From the NCBI GenBank assembly GCA_902762615.1, contig CACWOX010000013.1, positions 17,429-81,428 on the forward strand: DNA of 64,000 nucleotides, in the 5' to 3' direction. The stretch is from an uncultured Ruminococcus sp. GTDB taxonomy: Bacteria > Bacillota > Clostridia > Oscillospirales > Acutalibacteraceae. A program made the translations under genes and the position numbers. A model generated the notes under the pieces. That model was not told the DNA's origin. It ran no database searches and saw nothing but the letters and a program-made list of their open reading frames with translations. This document shows, piece by piece, positions 16,943 to 25,853 of this stretch. Every line of letters begins with the position of its first letter. The stretch's first letter is position 1.

Positions 16943-19411
16943 ATGATGGGCGGCAGCTTCGGAAGCGGCGGCTATCGCTTTGACGGCGATGCTCCGGACG
17001 ATTTTGAGGATGATTTTGCAGGAACGGATTACGGTGGAAATTATGACGGCTATGACGATTTAAACAGCCCGGACAGCTACGGCGCATACGACGGAGACGG
17101 CATGTCAGACGATTTCGGCGGCGGCTACGACGACGAATTCGACGACGATTTCAATGACGGATATGCACCAAACGCACGCTCACGCGGCGGCTACGACGAC
17201 GGATTCGATGACGATTTCAACGACGGATATGCACCAAACGCACGCTCACGCGGCGGCTACGGCGACGGATTCGACGACGATTTCGACGACGGATATGCAC
17301 CAAACGCACGCTCACGCGGCGGCTACGGCGACGGATTCGACGACGATTTCGATGACGGATATGCACCAAGCGCACGCTCACGCGGCGGCTACGACGACGG
17401 ATTCGATGACGATTTCGATGACGGATATACCCCAAGCACACGCTCACGCGGCGGCTACGACGACGATTACAGCAATGTGAATTACGATGACTTTGAGGAT
17501 CGCGGCTATTACAGCGGCGGAGACACCCGCAGCCGTTTGGCAGCGCGCAACGTCGTGCCGGAGCAGCGCAGGCACGAAACCCAGTCGGAGCGCTACGACC
17601 GATACGCCGAGGACGCACGCAAAAAGAGAAAGCGCATGGGTGCTCCCACGGGACAGACCGACGATTTCTACGATTACGACACCTCCGATGATTACGGCGA
17701 TGATTACGACGACGCGGACGGTTATTACGGCAGGGACCGCGGCCCGGCAGACCGCACGCCGGAACCCATTCCTCCCATATACGCCAAATATCTCGGCACA
17801 GGCAACGGCGAAGGCTCCTATTACGAGGAGCAGTACGGCAAGACAGCCAAAAAGAACAATTCCGTTAGTCTGCGCAGACATCGCGCCCAGAAGCGGTTGA
17901 AGGCGTTCGGCATTGTGGCTGCCTGCGCAGCGGTGGTATCTCTTGCGGTGTATTACTTTACCTCGGTACACATTTACAACCCTGTCAGGGTCGATAATTC
18001 CATAGTGAACATACAGGGCTCCGACACTACCAAGATGCTTCAAAGCGTTATCGGCAACAAGCTGAGCGACAAGACCCTCAAACTTGTAGTCAAAGGCGAG
18101 CCCTTCATGATCAATTTAGGGGAATACGGGTTCAATTATTCCTCTGATGCCGACGGTACTGAGAAGGAGGTCACCAAGAAGGACCTCGACGGCAACGACG
18201 TAAAGAACACCATCGTCACATACAAAAATATTCTTTACAACCAGACCAAGATGGAAGCGCTTCTCAACAGCATTTCCGATAAGTACGGCACCACCATGGT
18301 CAAGCCCTCCTACACCATCGAGGGCGATCAGCTCATTATCAAGGCAGGCTCAGACGGCGTCGGCGTCGATGAAAACAGTCTGATGGGCGAAATCCTCGAG
18401 CGCATCAAGACCGGCAATTACGATGAAAGCCTTGTGGAAGAACTGGTCACCACCAAGACCCCTGACGTCAATATCGACAAGATATACAAAGAAGTGGTCT
18501 GTGAAGTCAAGGACGCTACCTCATACGTCGATGAGAACGGCACCACCATATTCAACTCCGACGTTGTGGGCAAGAAATTCGATCTGGAATCCGCCCGTTC
18601 CACCATCGCAACCGGCGGCAACACATGGACGATCAAGCTGAAGCTGACCCAGCCGAAGGTATCGCTGGTCGAGCTGAAGGCGCCCTACTGTCCCGACCTT
18701 CTCGCCGAAACAGTCACCTCCTTCAGCGCCGAAAACAAGACCCGCGCGGCAAACATCAAGAATGCCGCCAAGCGCATCAATACCTACGGCAGCTTTGAGG
18801 ACGGATATATACTCCAGCCGGGCGAGATATTCTCCTACAACGATACGGTCGGAGAACGCACAGAGGCAAACGGCTTCTCAGTGGCTACGGTTTACACCAA
18901 CACCGGTACGACCAACGACGTCGGCGGCGGTATCTGTCAGGTATCGTCAGCCATATTCTCGGCGGCGTTCAAGGCAGACCTCGAGATAACCCAGCGCACC
19001 AATCACATGTACAAGGTGCATTACTGGACAACGCCCGGTGAGGACGCGACCGTGAACTGGGGTACCCTCGACTTCAAGTTCCAGAACAGCAAGAGCTATC
19101 CCGTCAAGGTCAAGATGATCTACAAGAGCTCGGACAAGCGCTTTGACGGCAAGGCTTCCATTACCTGCCAGATTTGGGGCACCGATGACGGCTACCGCTG
19201 CGAATTCGACAACAAGACCATCAAAATGGTCAAGACCACCGTCGTTGAGAAGAAGGCAACCACCGGCAAGCCCAGAGGCAAAATAGAATGGGGCGATCCG
19301 GGACTTACCATCGAGATCTGGCGCGTTCGCTACAAGGACGACAAAAAAATAAGCAAGGAGCTTATGTGGACCAGCGTCTACCAGCCGCTTGCGACCGTCA
19401 AATATGTATAA
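16943..19411 (+). CDS. VanW/YoaR-like cell-wall protein with acidic-Arg repeat N-terminus
   Basis: A protein of about 822 residues. Residues 1-320 are a disordered, strongly repetitive cytoplasmic region of Asp, Gly, Tyr, Phe and Arg, including five 22-residue repeats (GGYDDGFDDDFNDGYAPNAR-type). One membrane helix follows (VAACAAVVSLAVYYF). The outer part has a YoaR-type peptidoglycan-binding domain and a C-terminal VanW domain (RAANIKNAAKRINTYG, LQPGEIFSYNDTVGERT, VGGGICQVSSAIFSAA). VanW proteins are linked to the cell wall but their reaction is unknown. The start is one of three consecutive ATGs; 16943 is best spaced from AAGGAG. A strong terminator follows. Confidence 0.88.
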   Translation: MMGGSFGSGGYRFDGDAPDDFEDDFAGTDYGGNYDGYDDLNSPDSYGAYDGDGMSDDFGGGYDDEFDDDFNDGYAPNARSRGGYDDGFDDDFNDGYAPNARSRGGYGDGFDDDFDDGYAPNARSRGGYGDGFDDDFDDGYAPSARSRGGYDDGFDDDFDDGYTPSTRSRGGYDDDYSNVNYDDFEDRGYYSGGDTRSRLAARNVVPEQRRHETQSERYDRYAEDARKKRKRMGAPTGQTDDFYDYDTSDDYGDDYDDADGYYGRDRGPADRTPEPIPPIYAKYLGTGNGEGSYYEEQYGKTAKKNNSVSLRRHRAQKRLKAFGIVAACAAVVSLAVYYFTSVHIYNPVRVDNSIVNIQGSDTTKMLQSVIGNKLSDKTLKLVVKGEPFMINLGEYGFNYSSDADGTEKEVTKKDLDGNDVKNTIVTYKNILYNQTKMEALLNSISDKYGTTMVKPSYTIEGDQLIIKAGSDGVGVDENSLMGEILERIKTGNYDESLVEELVTTKTPDVNIDKIYKEVVCEVKDATSYVDENGTTIFNSDVVGKKFDLESARSTIATGGNTWTIKLKLTQPKVSLVELKAPYCPDLLAETVTSFSAENKTRAANIKNAAKRINTYGSFEDGYILQPGEIFSYNDTVGERTEANGFSVATVYTNTGTTNDVGGGICQVSSAIFSAAFKADLEITQRTNHMYKVHYWTTPGEDATVNWGTLDFKFQNSKSYPVKVKMIYKSSDKRFDGKASITCQIWGTDDGYRCEFDNKTIKMVKTTVVEKKATTGKPRGKIEWGDPGLTIEIWRVRYKDDKKISKELMWTSVYQPLATVKYV
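17122..17460 (+). repeat. 66-bp coding tandem repeat, five copies
   Basis: Five in-frame 66-base units within the VanW-like gene, encoding 22-residue blocks that end in NARSRGGY or close variants. Third-position differences between units are few, so copy number could vary between strains. Confidence 0.9.
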
Positions 19412-19433
19412 TTTTATCATTTTATCATTATAA

Positions 19434-19481
19434 CCCACCGCGGCATTCCGAAATCGGAGTGTCCGGTGGGCTATTTTTTTT
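19434..19481 (+). terminator. Terminator of the VanW-like gene
   Basis: CCCACCG (19434-19440) pairs with CGGTGGG (19464-19470) with an inner stem CATTCCGA/TCGGAGTG, followed by a run of T to 19481. The T-run overlaps the stop codon of the convergent methyltransferase gene. Confidence 0.9.
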
Positions 19482-21003
19482 AAGCAAACAGCCTCATCTG
19501 ACCGACGTCAATGAGCAATTTAAATCTTTCGTACATTTCAAAAGTCACGTAATTTGGCAGCTTTAACTCATGTTCAGTAATTATCAGCTCATTTATGTCA
19601 AGTGAATCAACTATCTTATCAAAATCCAGGCGCTCAAGGACTTTTTTAGTAAATGGTCGTTTTGCATCTTTGAAAGCTATGCTGGATAAAAAGCACTGCA
19701 CTTTATTTGAATTTAATAAGAGCATGGCAATATATGCCATATCATAATGATCGAAACAAATAAAATAACTTGTGTCATCTGTCATAACTGGTTTGCCATC
19801 ATCCGAATACAATACGGAAAATAATGGCTGCTTATAAAAGCCGCTGACACCTACTTTATATTTTGAGTATGAGTAATCACCCACGCCAAACATAGAAAAC
19901 GGAGGTACACCGCGATAAATTGAGCTTTTTCTGCCTTCAAAAAGTGATCTATTCTCGTTGAGGTACTCCCATGTTTTAGGAACTTCACGTTGGAGGTGTC
20001 CTGTTTCTTCACGAGCTTTTTTTTGCGTAACTATAACGTATTTGCAAAAATTATGAATAATAGGTGTCTTAAACATACTGCTTTTTATAAGTGGGAAAAC
20101 AATATCATCTTCAATTTGAACAATTTCTTTTTTTCCGTTGTGAAACACTCCGTCTTGAACGGTTAGTTCCATCACTTTTGAGCAATCGTGCTTTACGCCT
20201 TGCCTCCATTCAAAACAGCATTGACCGTCAAAACTCTCCGTATTTGAATCTAAGTTGCTGTAGAACTGACCGTTTGAATATCCGAATCTTGACTTGACTG
20301 TTTCAGGATGTGAAAAATCATAGACACTGCAAATATCAGATGAATTCGGTTTATCTGAAAGACGGATAATCAGCACACATGCGCTTGCATTTATGCCAAA
20401 TATCTTTGATGCATCAAATTCTAAAACATCACACGACTCAAAGTCAATACCGTTCCTTTTCATTTCTTTAAAAACATTTCTTGCGACAGAGGTTTTGCAA
20501 AGCATTGAAATAACAGCATTAGTATCTCTGTATTCGCTCAGAAGCTGAAGAATCATATATTCACAAATATCGAAATTGCTTGCTCCTGTTAAGGCTTCAA
20601 TGCCTTTAAGATTTTTAAAATTTGCTTTAACAGGCATATTATTAGAATCTAAAGCGGATAGTGTACTGTTTGTCACCCACGGAGGATTGCCGATAACAAG
20701 TATCTGGCGCTTATTTTTTATCAGAGATCTGGACGAAAAAGAAAAAAAATCCGAATTAATTATTTTAACCCTATCACTGTTAACAAATTTTTTACACATT
20801 TCGCAGTATTCCGAATTAATTTCAATACCATAGTACTCATCAGCTTGAAATATAAGACTGCTTTTCAAAAAGTTGCCTATGCCACAGGTCGGTTCAATTA
20901 TTGCAGACGGTTTTATGTTACGGCAGTTTTTAAGATAAGTACAAACCTTCTGCGCAAAGTCTAAAGGGGTCTGATAATCACCGTATTCGCGTTTAACGGT
21001 CAT
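19480..21003 (-). CDS. Type II restriction system N6-adenine DNA methyltransferase
   Basis: A 507-residue class I SAM-dependent methyltransferase. Near the N-terminus is GDYQTPLDFAQKV, typical of gamma-type N6-adenine enzymes; the SAM-binding motif EPTCGIGNF is at residues 37-45 and the catalytic NPPW at 106-109. The long C-terminal half would be the target-recognition domain. It should protect DNA from the endonuclease encoded just upstream. The ATG at 21003 follows GGAG; the TTG at 21012 is too close to it. The gene is clearly richer in A+T and in AT-ending codons than its neighbours, a sign of transfer. Recognition sequence cannot be told. Confidence 0.9.
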   Translation of the reverse strand: MTVKREYGDYQTPLDFAQKVCTYLKNCRNIKPSAIIEPTCGIGNFLKSSLIFQADEYYGIEINSEYCEMCKKFVNSDRVKIINSDFFSFSSRSLIKNKRQILVIGNPPWVTNSTLSALDSNNMPVKANFKNLKGIEALTGASNFDICEYMILQLLSEYRDTNAVISMLCKTSVARNVFKEMKRNGIDFESCDVLEFDASKIFGINASACVLIIRLSDKPNSSDICSVYDFSHPETVKSRFGYSNGQFYSNLDSNTESFDGQCCFEWRQGVKHDCSKVMELTVQDGVFHNGKKEIVQIEDDIVFPLIKSSMFKTPIIHNFCKYVIVTQKKAREETGHLQREVPKTWEYLNENRSLFEGRKSSIYRGVPPFSMFGVGDYSYSKYKVGVSGFYKQPLFSVLYSDDGKPVMTDDTSYFICFDHYDMAYIAMLLLNSNKVQCFLSSIAFKDAKRPFTKKVLERLDFDKIVDSLDINELIITEHELKLPNYVTFEMYERFKLLIDVGQMRLFA

Positions 21004-21064
21004 AATTGACAACTCCTTGAACGCTGTTATCTAATGCAATAACTCTTGCGTACTGCAATCTCCA

Positions 21065-21649
21065 TTAAAGCGCATTACTGATAGTAAGATATCCTTGATT
21101 TGGCGTATGAACAAGAATTTCGTTTGCAATGTCATTATAAACAATTTCATCACCGGGTATGCTTTTATCCTGCAAAAACCCGATAATATCCTCCTTGTTT
21201 GCACCGTCTTTTATCATTTCACGCAAACGCCTTGTAATGGTATAATCAGCTGTCCTTTCTTTGTCGATAAAAGTGCAGTGCTCAAATTGCAACTTACATC
21301 TATCTTTAGTGTCACGTTTATCATAAACAAATACCAAAAGATTATATCCTAAGCCGAATATTTTTTGACGGGCATTCTTAAAAGGACAGCTTGATTGTGG
21401 CTGAGTAACAGATGTAACCTTTATATCTGTCCAAATATCGGATCCCGGCAAATCTATTCCATTTGCACTGCTACCTATTTCTACGGTGTAATTAGACTGG
21501 AGATAATCCTGAAATCTATGTTCAACATATGTTCCTACCGCTTTTCCATCGGTAACTCCAATAAGTTTTATGTGATTGATTCTGCTTTCAGTTTCACAAA
21601 ACACTTTTGCACTTTTAATCAGATCTTCTATCGTCAAAACAGGTTTCAT
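21065..21649 (-). CDS. Probable type II restriction endonuclease
   Basis: A protein of 194 residues directly upstream of the methyltransferase in the same direction, 61 bases apart. It has a PD-(D/E)xK-like arrangement: Glu43 in VGTYVEHRF, Asp66 and Asp71 in GIDLPGSDIW, and Asp75-x-Lys77 (TDIKVTSV). The following segment (PFKNARQKIFGLGYNLLVFVYD) and the C-terminal QGYLTISNAL resemble type II endonucleases I remember from annotated genomes, but I cannot name the specificity. I chose ATG 21649 with GAAAGGA upstream over ATG 21685, which lacks one. AT-rich like its partner. Confidence 0.72.
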   Translation of the reverse strand: MKPVLTIEDLIKSAKVFCETESRINHIKLIGVTDGKAVGTYVEHRFQDYLQSNYTVEIGSSANGIDLPGSDIWTDIKVTSVTQPQSSCPFKNARQKIFGLGYNLLVFVYDKRDTKDRCKLQFEHCTFIDKERTADYTITRRLREMIKDGANKEDIIGFLQDKSIPGDEIVYNDIANEILVHTPNQGYLTISNAL

Positions 21650-21694
21650 AGTAAAAAATCTCGTCCTTTCTCTTGAATTTATCATATTAATTGC

Positions 21695-21723
21695 ATTATA
21701 CCACTATTTCTCCGGGTTTTCAA
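21695..21723 (-). promoter_or_regulatory. Promoter of the restriction-modification pair
   Basis: On the minus strand TTGAAA, 17 bases, TATAAT, just upstream of the endonuclease gene. Confidence 0.65.
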
Positions 21724-21774
21724 TAATGACTTGCATTTAGCTGCCTTTAGCTTTCTCTTCACTCCCCGAACATA

Positions 21775-21999
21775 TTATCCCCAAGGCGGTCTGTAGGGTC
21801 TGCAGCTGCATTCCTTCTCCATAGTGGCAAGGTACTCCAACGGGGTTTCCAGATAATATCCGTTTTTGTATACGCGGCTTACCACGATATCCAGCACCGT
21901 GCAGCCGGTCGGACCGTATCTGTCCATCAGCAGCATTTTGTGGAAGTCCTCCATCTCGTCAACGTCCTTGTAATAAAAATCCAGCCCTGCCTTTTCAAT
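21775..21999 (-). pseudogene. Remnant or non-ATG small gene upstream of the R-M pair
   Basis: An open frame of 75 codons with protein-like composition: FYYKDVDEMEDFHKMLLM, DRYGPTGCTVLDIVVSRVY, LETPLEYLATMEKECSC, ending PYRPPWG and TAA. The frame opens after a stop near 22018 and has no ATG before residue 16 (ATG at 21954), so the 5' part seems lost, perhaps when the R-M island inserted. The Cys and Pro-rich end may bind metal. Family not recognised. Its codon use is less AT-rich than the R-M genes and more like the rest of the chromosome. Confidence 0.4.
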
Positions 22000-22251
22000 T
22001 GCTCCTTTTTTGTCCCTTTAATCCTTTAATAGAAATTATTTGTGATTTATATATCTTTATAAGGAATATATAAATACATAATTTGATCTCTGTCAATAGG
22101 AAAACGATACTTTTTACTATAACAATTCCCTTTGCGGAACGGCAAAGGGAAAATATTACATATATGTTCATATATGCAAACAATACAAAAAATGCCTGCA
22201 TTTTCCTGCGGATATTTTTCTGAATTTTTAAATTATTTTTAAATTAAGCTA
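22000..22251. other. AT-rich intergenic region upstream of the feo promoter
   Basis: About 250 bases with no credible gene, very AT-rich, marking the right border of the R-M island. It contains a short inverted pair CCCTTTGC/GCAAAGGG near 22127-22150. Confidence 0.5.
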
Positions 22252-22280
22252 TTGACAAAACGGTTAGAGAGTGCTAACAT
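22252..22280 (+). promoter_or_regulatory. Promoter of the feo operon
   Basis: TTGACA (22252-22257), 17 bases, TAACAT (22275-22280). The first operator covers the spacer and the -10 element. Confidence 0.7.
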
Positions 22281-22310
22281 ATTGATGTTAAACGGTTAGG
22301 TTTTGCTAAC
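22263..22310 (+). promoter_or_regulatory. Two metal-repressor operators (GTTAG-N6-CTAAC)
   Basis: Two identical perfect inverted repeats, GTTAGagagtgCTAAC at 22263-22278 and GTTAGgttttgCTAAC at 22295-22310, with centres 32 bases apart (three helix turns). Half-sites and position resemble DtxR/IdeR/MntR boxes more than Fur boxes, fitting iron-dependent repression of feo. The repressor gene is not in the window. Confidence 0.75.
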
Positions 22311-22410
22311 ATAATAGCAGAGGCAGGTTAGTAATTCCTAATCAATCATTGAAGCTTCAAATACAAAGAATTACCCGCAAGTATCTTCATTAAACGAAAC
22401 GGAGGAATGA

Positions 22411-22626
22411 ATGATGATGCCGCTGAGTCTGGCAGTAATCGGTGAGGAAAACACCATCAAGCACATAGGCGGAAGTCCCGAAGTGCGTTCGCATCTGGCG
22501 GATATGGGATTTGTCGCAGGCGGCAGTGTCACCGTGGTTACGACCATCGGCGGCAATATGATAGTCAACGTCAAGGATTCAAGAGTTGCTATCAGCAAGG
22601 AAATGGCAAGCAAAATATTGGTATAG
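22411..22626 (+). CDS. feoA: FeoA family protein (first copy)
   Basis: A 71-residue SH3-like FeoA protein, an accessory of ferrous-iron uptake that acts at the cytoplasmic side of FeoB. Recognisable: GGSPEVRSHLADMGFVAGG and VNVKDSRVAISKEMASKI. Start is one of three ATGs in a row after GGAGG. First gene of the operon feoA-feoA-feoB-(Cys-rich protein), behind two metal-type operators. Confidence 0.93.
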   Translation: MMMPLSLAVIGEENTIKHIGGSPEVRSHLADMGFVAGGSVTVVTTIGGNMIVNVKDSRVAISKEMASKILV

Positions 22627-22650
22627 CAATAAAAGGAGGTAAATTCAATT

Positions 22651-22878
22651 ATGAACACACTCAGACAGGCAAAGGTCGGGCAGACCGTCACAGTGGTCAA
22701 GCTGCACGGCGAGGGCGCGGTCAAGCGCAGAATCATGGATATGGGCATCACAAAGGGCGTTCCGATCTATATCCGCAAGGTTGCTCCGCTGGGCGATCCG
22801 GTGGAAGTCACCGTACGCGGCTACGAGCTTTCGCTCCGCAAAGCCGACGCAGAGATGATTGAAATATCCGAGGAATAA
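22651..22878 (+). CDS. feoA: FeoA family protein (second copy)
   Basis: A 75-residue FeoA protein 24 bases after the first, with AAAGGAGG. It has the standard order VVKLHGEGAVKRRIMDMGI, PIYIRKVAPLGDPVEV and YELSLRKADAEMIEI. The two FeoA copies differ considerably; tandem FeoA genes are common in Clostridia and may form a heteromer on FeoB. Confidence 0.94.
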   Translation: MNTLRQAKVGQTVTVVKLHGEGAVKRRIMDMGITKGVPIYIRKVAPLGDPVEVTVRGYELSLRKADAEMIEISEE

Positions 22879-22987
22879 TTTTTACTTAAACCGTAGGGCT
22901 GCACGCCATACGGCATATTTTTCGGATATGAATTAGTTAAAGCTTACTGCATAACTCCATACTAAATTGAAAGGATGACATGAAAAA

Positions 22988-25420
22988 ATGGCAATCAAAA
23001 TAGCTCTTGCCGGCAACCCGAACAGCGGTAAGACGACACTGTTCAATGCCCTGACGGGCTCCAATCAGTTCGTCGGCAACTGGCCCGGCGTAACGGTCGA
23101 AAAGAAGGAAGGCAAGCTCAAGAAGCACGATGATGTTGTGATCATGGACCTTCCCGGAATTTATTCTCTCTCCCCCTACACACTGGAAGAGGTGGTTGCG
23201 AGAAATTACCTCATCACCGAGCGTCCCGACGCGATTCTCAACATAATCGACGGCACCAACCTCGAACGCAATCTTTATCTGACAACGCAGCTCACAGAGT
23301 TGGGAATTCCGGTGGTTGTTGCGGTCAACATGATGGACGTTGTACAAAAGACCGGCGACGAAATCAACACCGAGGAGCTTTCAAGACAGTTAGGCTGCAA
23401 GGTAATCGAAATCTCCGCACTGAAGGGCGACGGCGTTATGGAAGCTGCCGAGGCTGCCATTGAAGCCTCCAAAGGTGAAAAGACCATTCCACAGCATACC
23501 TTCTCCGGCGCTGTGGAACACGCCATTGCACATATCGAGGAGTGTATCGTTCACGATATGCCCGAGGAGCAGCAGCGCTGGTACGCTATCAAAATATTCG
23601 AGCGCGACGACAAGGTTATCGAGCAGATGAATATTCCGGCTGATAAGCTGGCTCATGTCGAGAACGACATCAAAGCCGCCGAGACAGAGCTTGACGACGA
23701 CGCGGAAAGCATTATCACCAACGAGCGTTATATATGGATCGCTTCCATTATTAAAGGCTGTTGCAAAAAGGCAAAGGAAGGCAAGCTCACCACCTCCGAC
23801 AAGATCGACAAGATCGTTACCAACCGCTTCCTTGCACTGCCGATCTTCGCGGTTGTCATGTTTATTGTTTACTATTTCTCCATAAGCACAGTAGGTACAA
23901 TGGGAACCGACTGGGTAAACGACGGCCTGTTTGGTGATGGCTACCACCTGTTTGGCATAGGCTCCTCCGCTTATGAGGAGGCTTCCGAGGAATACGCAAC
24001 GCCCGCGGCTGTCATCGAGGCATTCGAGGAAGCTGCCGAGGAACAGGGCGTTGACCTTGAAAACGCCACTGTCAACGACCTTGCCACCGTCACCGCAAGC
24101 TATGATGTGGTTGACGATGAAACCGGTGAGGTAGAAGAAACAGTTGACGTAAACTATATTGATTATGAAAAGGCCCTCAAGGCGGAAGAACCTGATCCGG
24201 CGGACTACGGCGTATGGGTTCCGGGTATTCCGGCACTCATTGAGAGTGGTCTTGACGCCATCGGCTGTGCCGACTGGCTCAAAGGACTGATTCTTGACGG
24301 TATCGTAGGCGGCGTGGGCGCTGTTCTGGGCTTCGTACCGCAGATGCTTGTTCTGTTCCTGTTCCTTGCTTTCCTCGAAGGCTGCGGCTACATGGCGCGT
24401 GTTGCCTTCATCATGGACAGAATCTTCCGCAAGTTCGGTCTGTCGGGCAAGTCCTTTATTCCTATGCTCATCGGTATGGGCTGCGGCATTCCCGGTGTTA
24501 TGGCTTCCAGAACCATTGAGAATGAACGCGACCGCCGCATGACCGTTATGACAACCACCTTCATTCCCTGCGGCGCAAAGCTGCCGATTATCGCCTTGAT
24601 TGCCGGCGCTCTCTTCAATAATGCCGGCTGGGTTGCCACAAGCGCCTATTTCGTCGGCGTGGGCGCCATTGTCGTTTCCGGTATCATGCTCAAAAAGACA
24701 AAGATGTTCGCCGGCGATCCCGCTCCCTTCGTTATGGAGCTTCCGGCGTACCACATGCCCACCATCGGCAGCATTCTCCGCTCCATGTGGGAGCGCGGCT
24801 GGTCCTTCATCAAGAAGGCCGGCACCGTGATCCTGCTCTCGACAATTGTGCTGTGGTTCCTCCAGGGCTTCGGCTTCACGGACGGCGGCTTTGGCATGGT
24901 CGAGGATCTCAACGATTCCGTTCTCGCCAAGATCGGCAGCGCTGTGGCATGGATATTCACTCCTCTCGGCTGGGGCGACTGGAAAGCAGCTGTGGCTACC
25001 GTTACAGGCTTGATTGCTAAGGAAAATGTCGTCGGCACATTCGGCGTGCTGTATGGCGGTTTCGATGAAGTGGCAGAGAACGGCTGGCAGATTTGGGAAA
25101 ATCTCCGCGAGAACTTCACGGCTCTGTCGGCTTACTCCTTCCTCATCTTCAACCTGCTGTGCGCTCCCTGCTTTGCGGCTATTGGCGCCATCAAGCGCGA
25201 GATGAACAGCGCCAAGTGGACATGGTTCGCCATCGGCTATCAGTGCAGCTTTGCCTATGCCGTGTCGCTGATTGTCTATCAGATCGGCTCCGCCATCACA
25301 GGCAATCTCAATGTCATCGGTCTGATCGCCGCCATCATTCTGCTTGCCTTCTTTGGCTTCATGCTCTTCCGTCCGTATAAGGAGAGCAACAAGCTCACAC
25401 AGAAAGTCAAGGTTAAATAA
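22988..25420 (+). CDS. feoB: Ferrous iron transport protein B
   Basis: An 810-residue GTP-dependent Fe2+ permease. The N-terminal G domain shows G1 GNPNSGKT (9-16), switch I VGNWPGVTVE, G3 DLPGIYSLSPY, G4 NMMD and a G5 region, then a GDI-like helical domain and the membrane part with two Gate/FeoB_C motifs (GCGIPGVMASRTIENERDRR, CGAKLPI). Between the first membrane helix and VWVPGIPALIES lies an acidic insertion of about 90 residues (318-406) with many Glu/Asp, predicted outside the membrane, where most FeoB proteins have a short loop. Downstream is the small Cys-rich partner. Confidence 0.96.
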   Translation: MAIKIALAGNPNSGKTTLFNALTGSNQFVGNWPGVTVEKKEGKLKKHDDVVIMDLPGIYSLSPYTLEEVVARNYLITERPDAILNIIDGTNLERNLYLTTQLTELGIPVVVAVNMMDVVQKTGDEINTEELSRQLGCKVIEISALKGDGVMEAAEAAIEASKGEKTIPQHTFSGAVEHAIAHIEECIVHDMPEEQQRWYAIKIFERDDKVIEQMNIPADKLAHVENDIKAAETELDDDAESIITNERYIWIASIIKGCCKKAKEGKLTTSDKIDKIVTNRFLALPIFAVVMFIVYYFSISTVGTMGTDWVNDGLFGDGYHLFGIGSSAYEEASEEYATPAAVIEAFEEAAEEQGVDLENATVNDLATVTASYDVVDDETGEVEETVDVNYIDYEKALKAEEPDPADYGVWVPGIPALIESGLDAIGCADWLKGLILDGIVGGVGAVLGFVPQMLVLFLFLAFLEGCGYMARVAFIMDRIFRKFGLSGKSFIPMLIGMGCGIPGVMASRTIENERDRRMTVMTTTFIPCGAKLPIIALIAGALFNNAGWVATSAYFVGVGAIVVSGIMLKKTKMFAGDPAPFVMELPAYHMPTIGSILRSMWERGWSFIKKAGTVILLSTIVLWFLQGFGFTDGGFGMVEDLNDSVLAKIGSAVAWIFTPLGWGDWKAAVATVTGLIAKENVVGTFGVLYGGFDEVAENGWQIWENLRENFTALSAYSFLIFNLLCAPCFAAIGAIKREMNSAKWTWFAIGYQCSFAYAVSLIVYQIGSAITGNLNVIGLIAAIILLAFFGFMLFRPYKESNKLTQKVKVK

Positions 25421-25433
25421 ACACAAGATAGTT

Positions 25434-25480
25434 GGGTGAAGGTGGAAAAACAGGTGATGCCTTACCTTCAACCTTCACCC
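25434..25480 (+). repeat. Inverted repeat between feoB and its Cys-rich partner
   Basis: GGGTGAAGG (25434-25442) pairs perfectly with CCTTCACCC (25472-25480), with no T-run after it. It could stabilise the feoB mRNA end or lower expression of the last gene. Confidence 0.55.
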
Positions 25481-25506
25481 TTAATTCAATTCAGGAGGGA
25501 TAAAAC

Positions 25507-25683
25507 ATGCTGAATTTTCTGGCAGCCAATCTGGGGAACATCATTGTCAGCGCGATTCTGATTGTAATTGTAGCGCTGGTCATTGCCAATCTTGTGAGCA
25601 AAAAGAAAAAGGGACAGTCTGCCTGTGGCTGTGGCTGCGGCTGCTCCAATTGTCCCTCTTCCGGAATATGCCACAAGCAGTAA
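25507..25683 (+). CDS. FeoB-associated Cys-rich membrane protein
   Basis: A 58-residue protein missed by long-ORF criteria. One membrane helix (NIIVSAILIVIVALVIANLV) is followed by SKKKK and a cluster of six cysteines (CGCGCGCSNCPSSGIC). This matches the family of small Cys-rich proteins that sit after feoB in Clostridia; a role in handing over or sensing iron at the membrane is assumed but not proven. AGGAGG precedes the ATG at 25507. Confidence 0.88.
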   Translation: MLNFLAANLGNIIVSAILIVIVALVIANLVSKKKKGQSACGCGCGCSNCPSSGICHKQ

Positions 25684-25824
25684 TCCCCGCAGAATAATCA
25701 CAACCATACCCACATATTAAATAACTTCCAATTCCAAAAGTAGTAAAACGGGGCGCAGAGCGGAGATAAATTTGCTCTGTCTCCGTTTTTACTTTGTTTT
25801 TTTAGGGAAATGCAAAACAAGGGG

Positions 25825-25853
25825 TTGACAATGTTTATATGTTGTGATAAAAT
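25825..25853 (+). promoter_or_regulatory. Promoter of the methyltransferase-like gene
   Basis: TTGACA (25825-25830), 17 bases, TAAAAT (25848-25853). Confidence 0.75.

Noticed and set aside
17122..17460. CRISPR-like repeat array
   Set aside because: Units are contiguous, in frame and encode repeated residues; there are no unique spacers.
23390..25471. 693-codon minus-strand ORF opposite feoB
   Set aside because: Antisense shadow of a well-supported gene; no ribosome binding site or domain.
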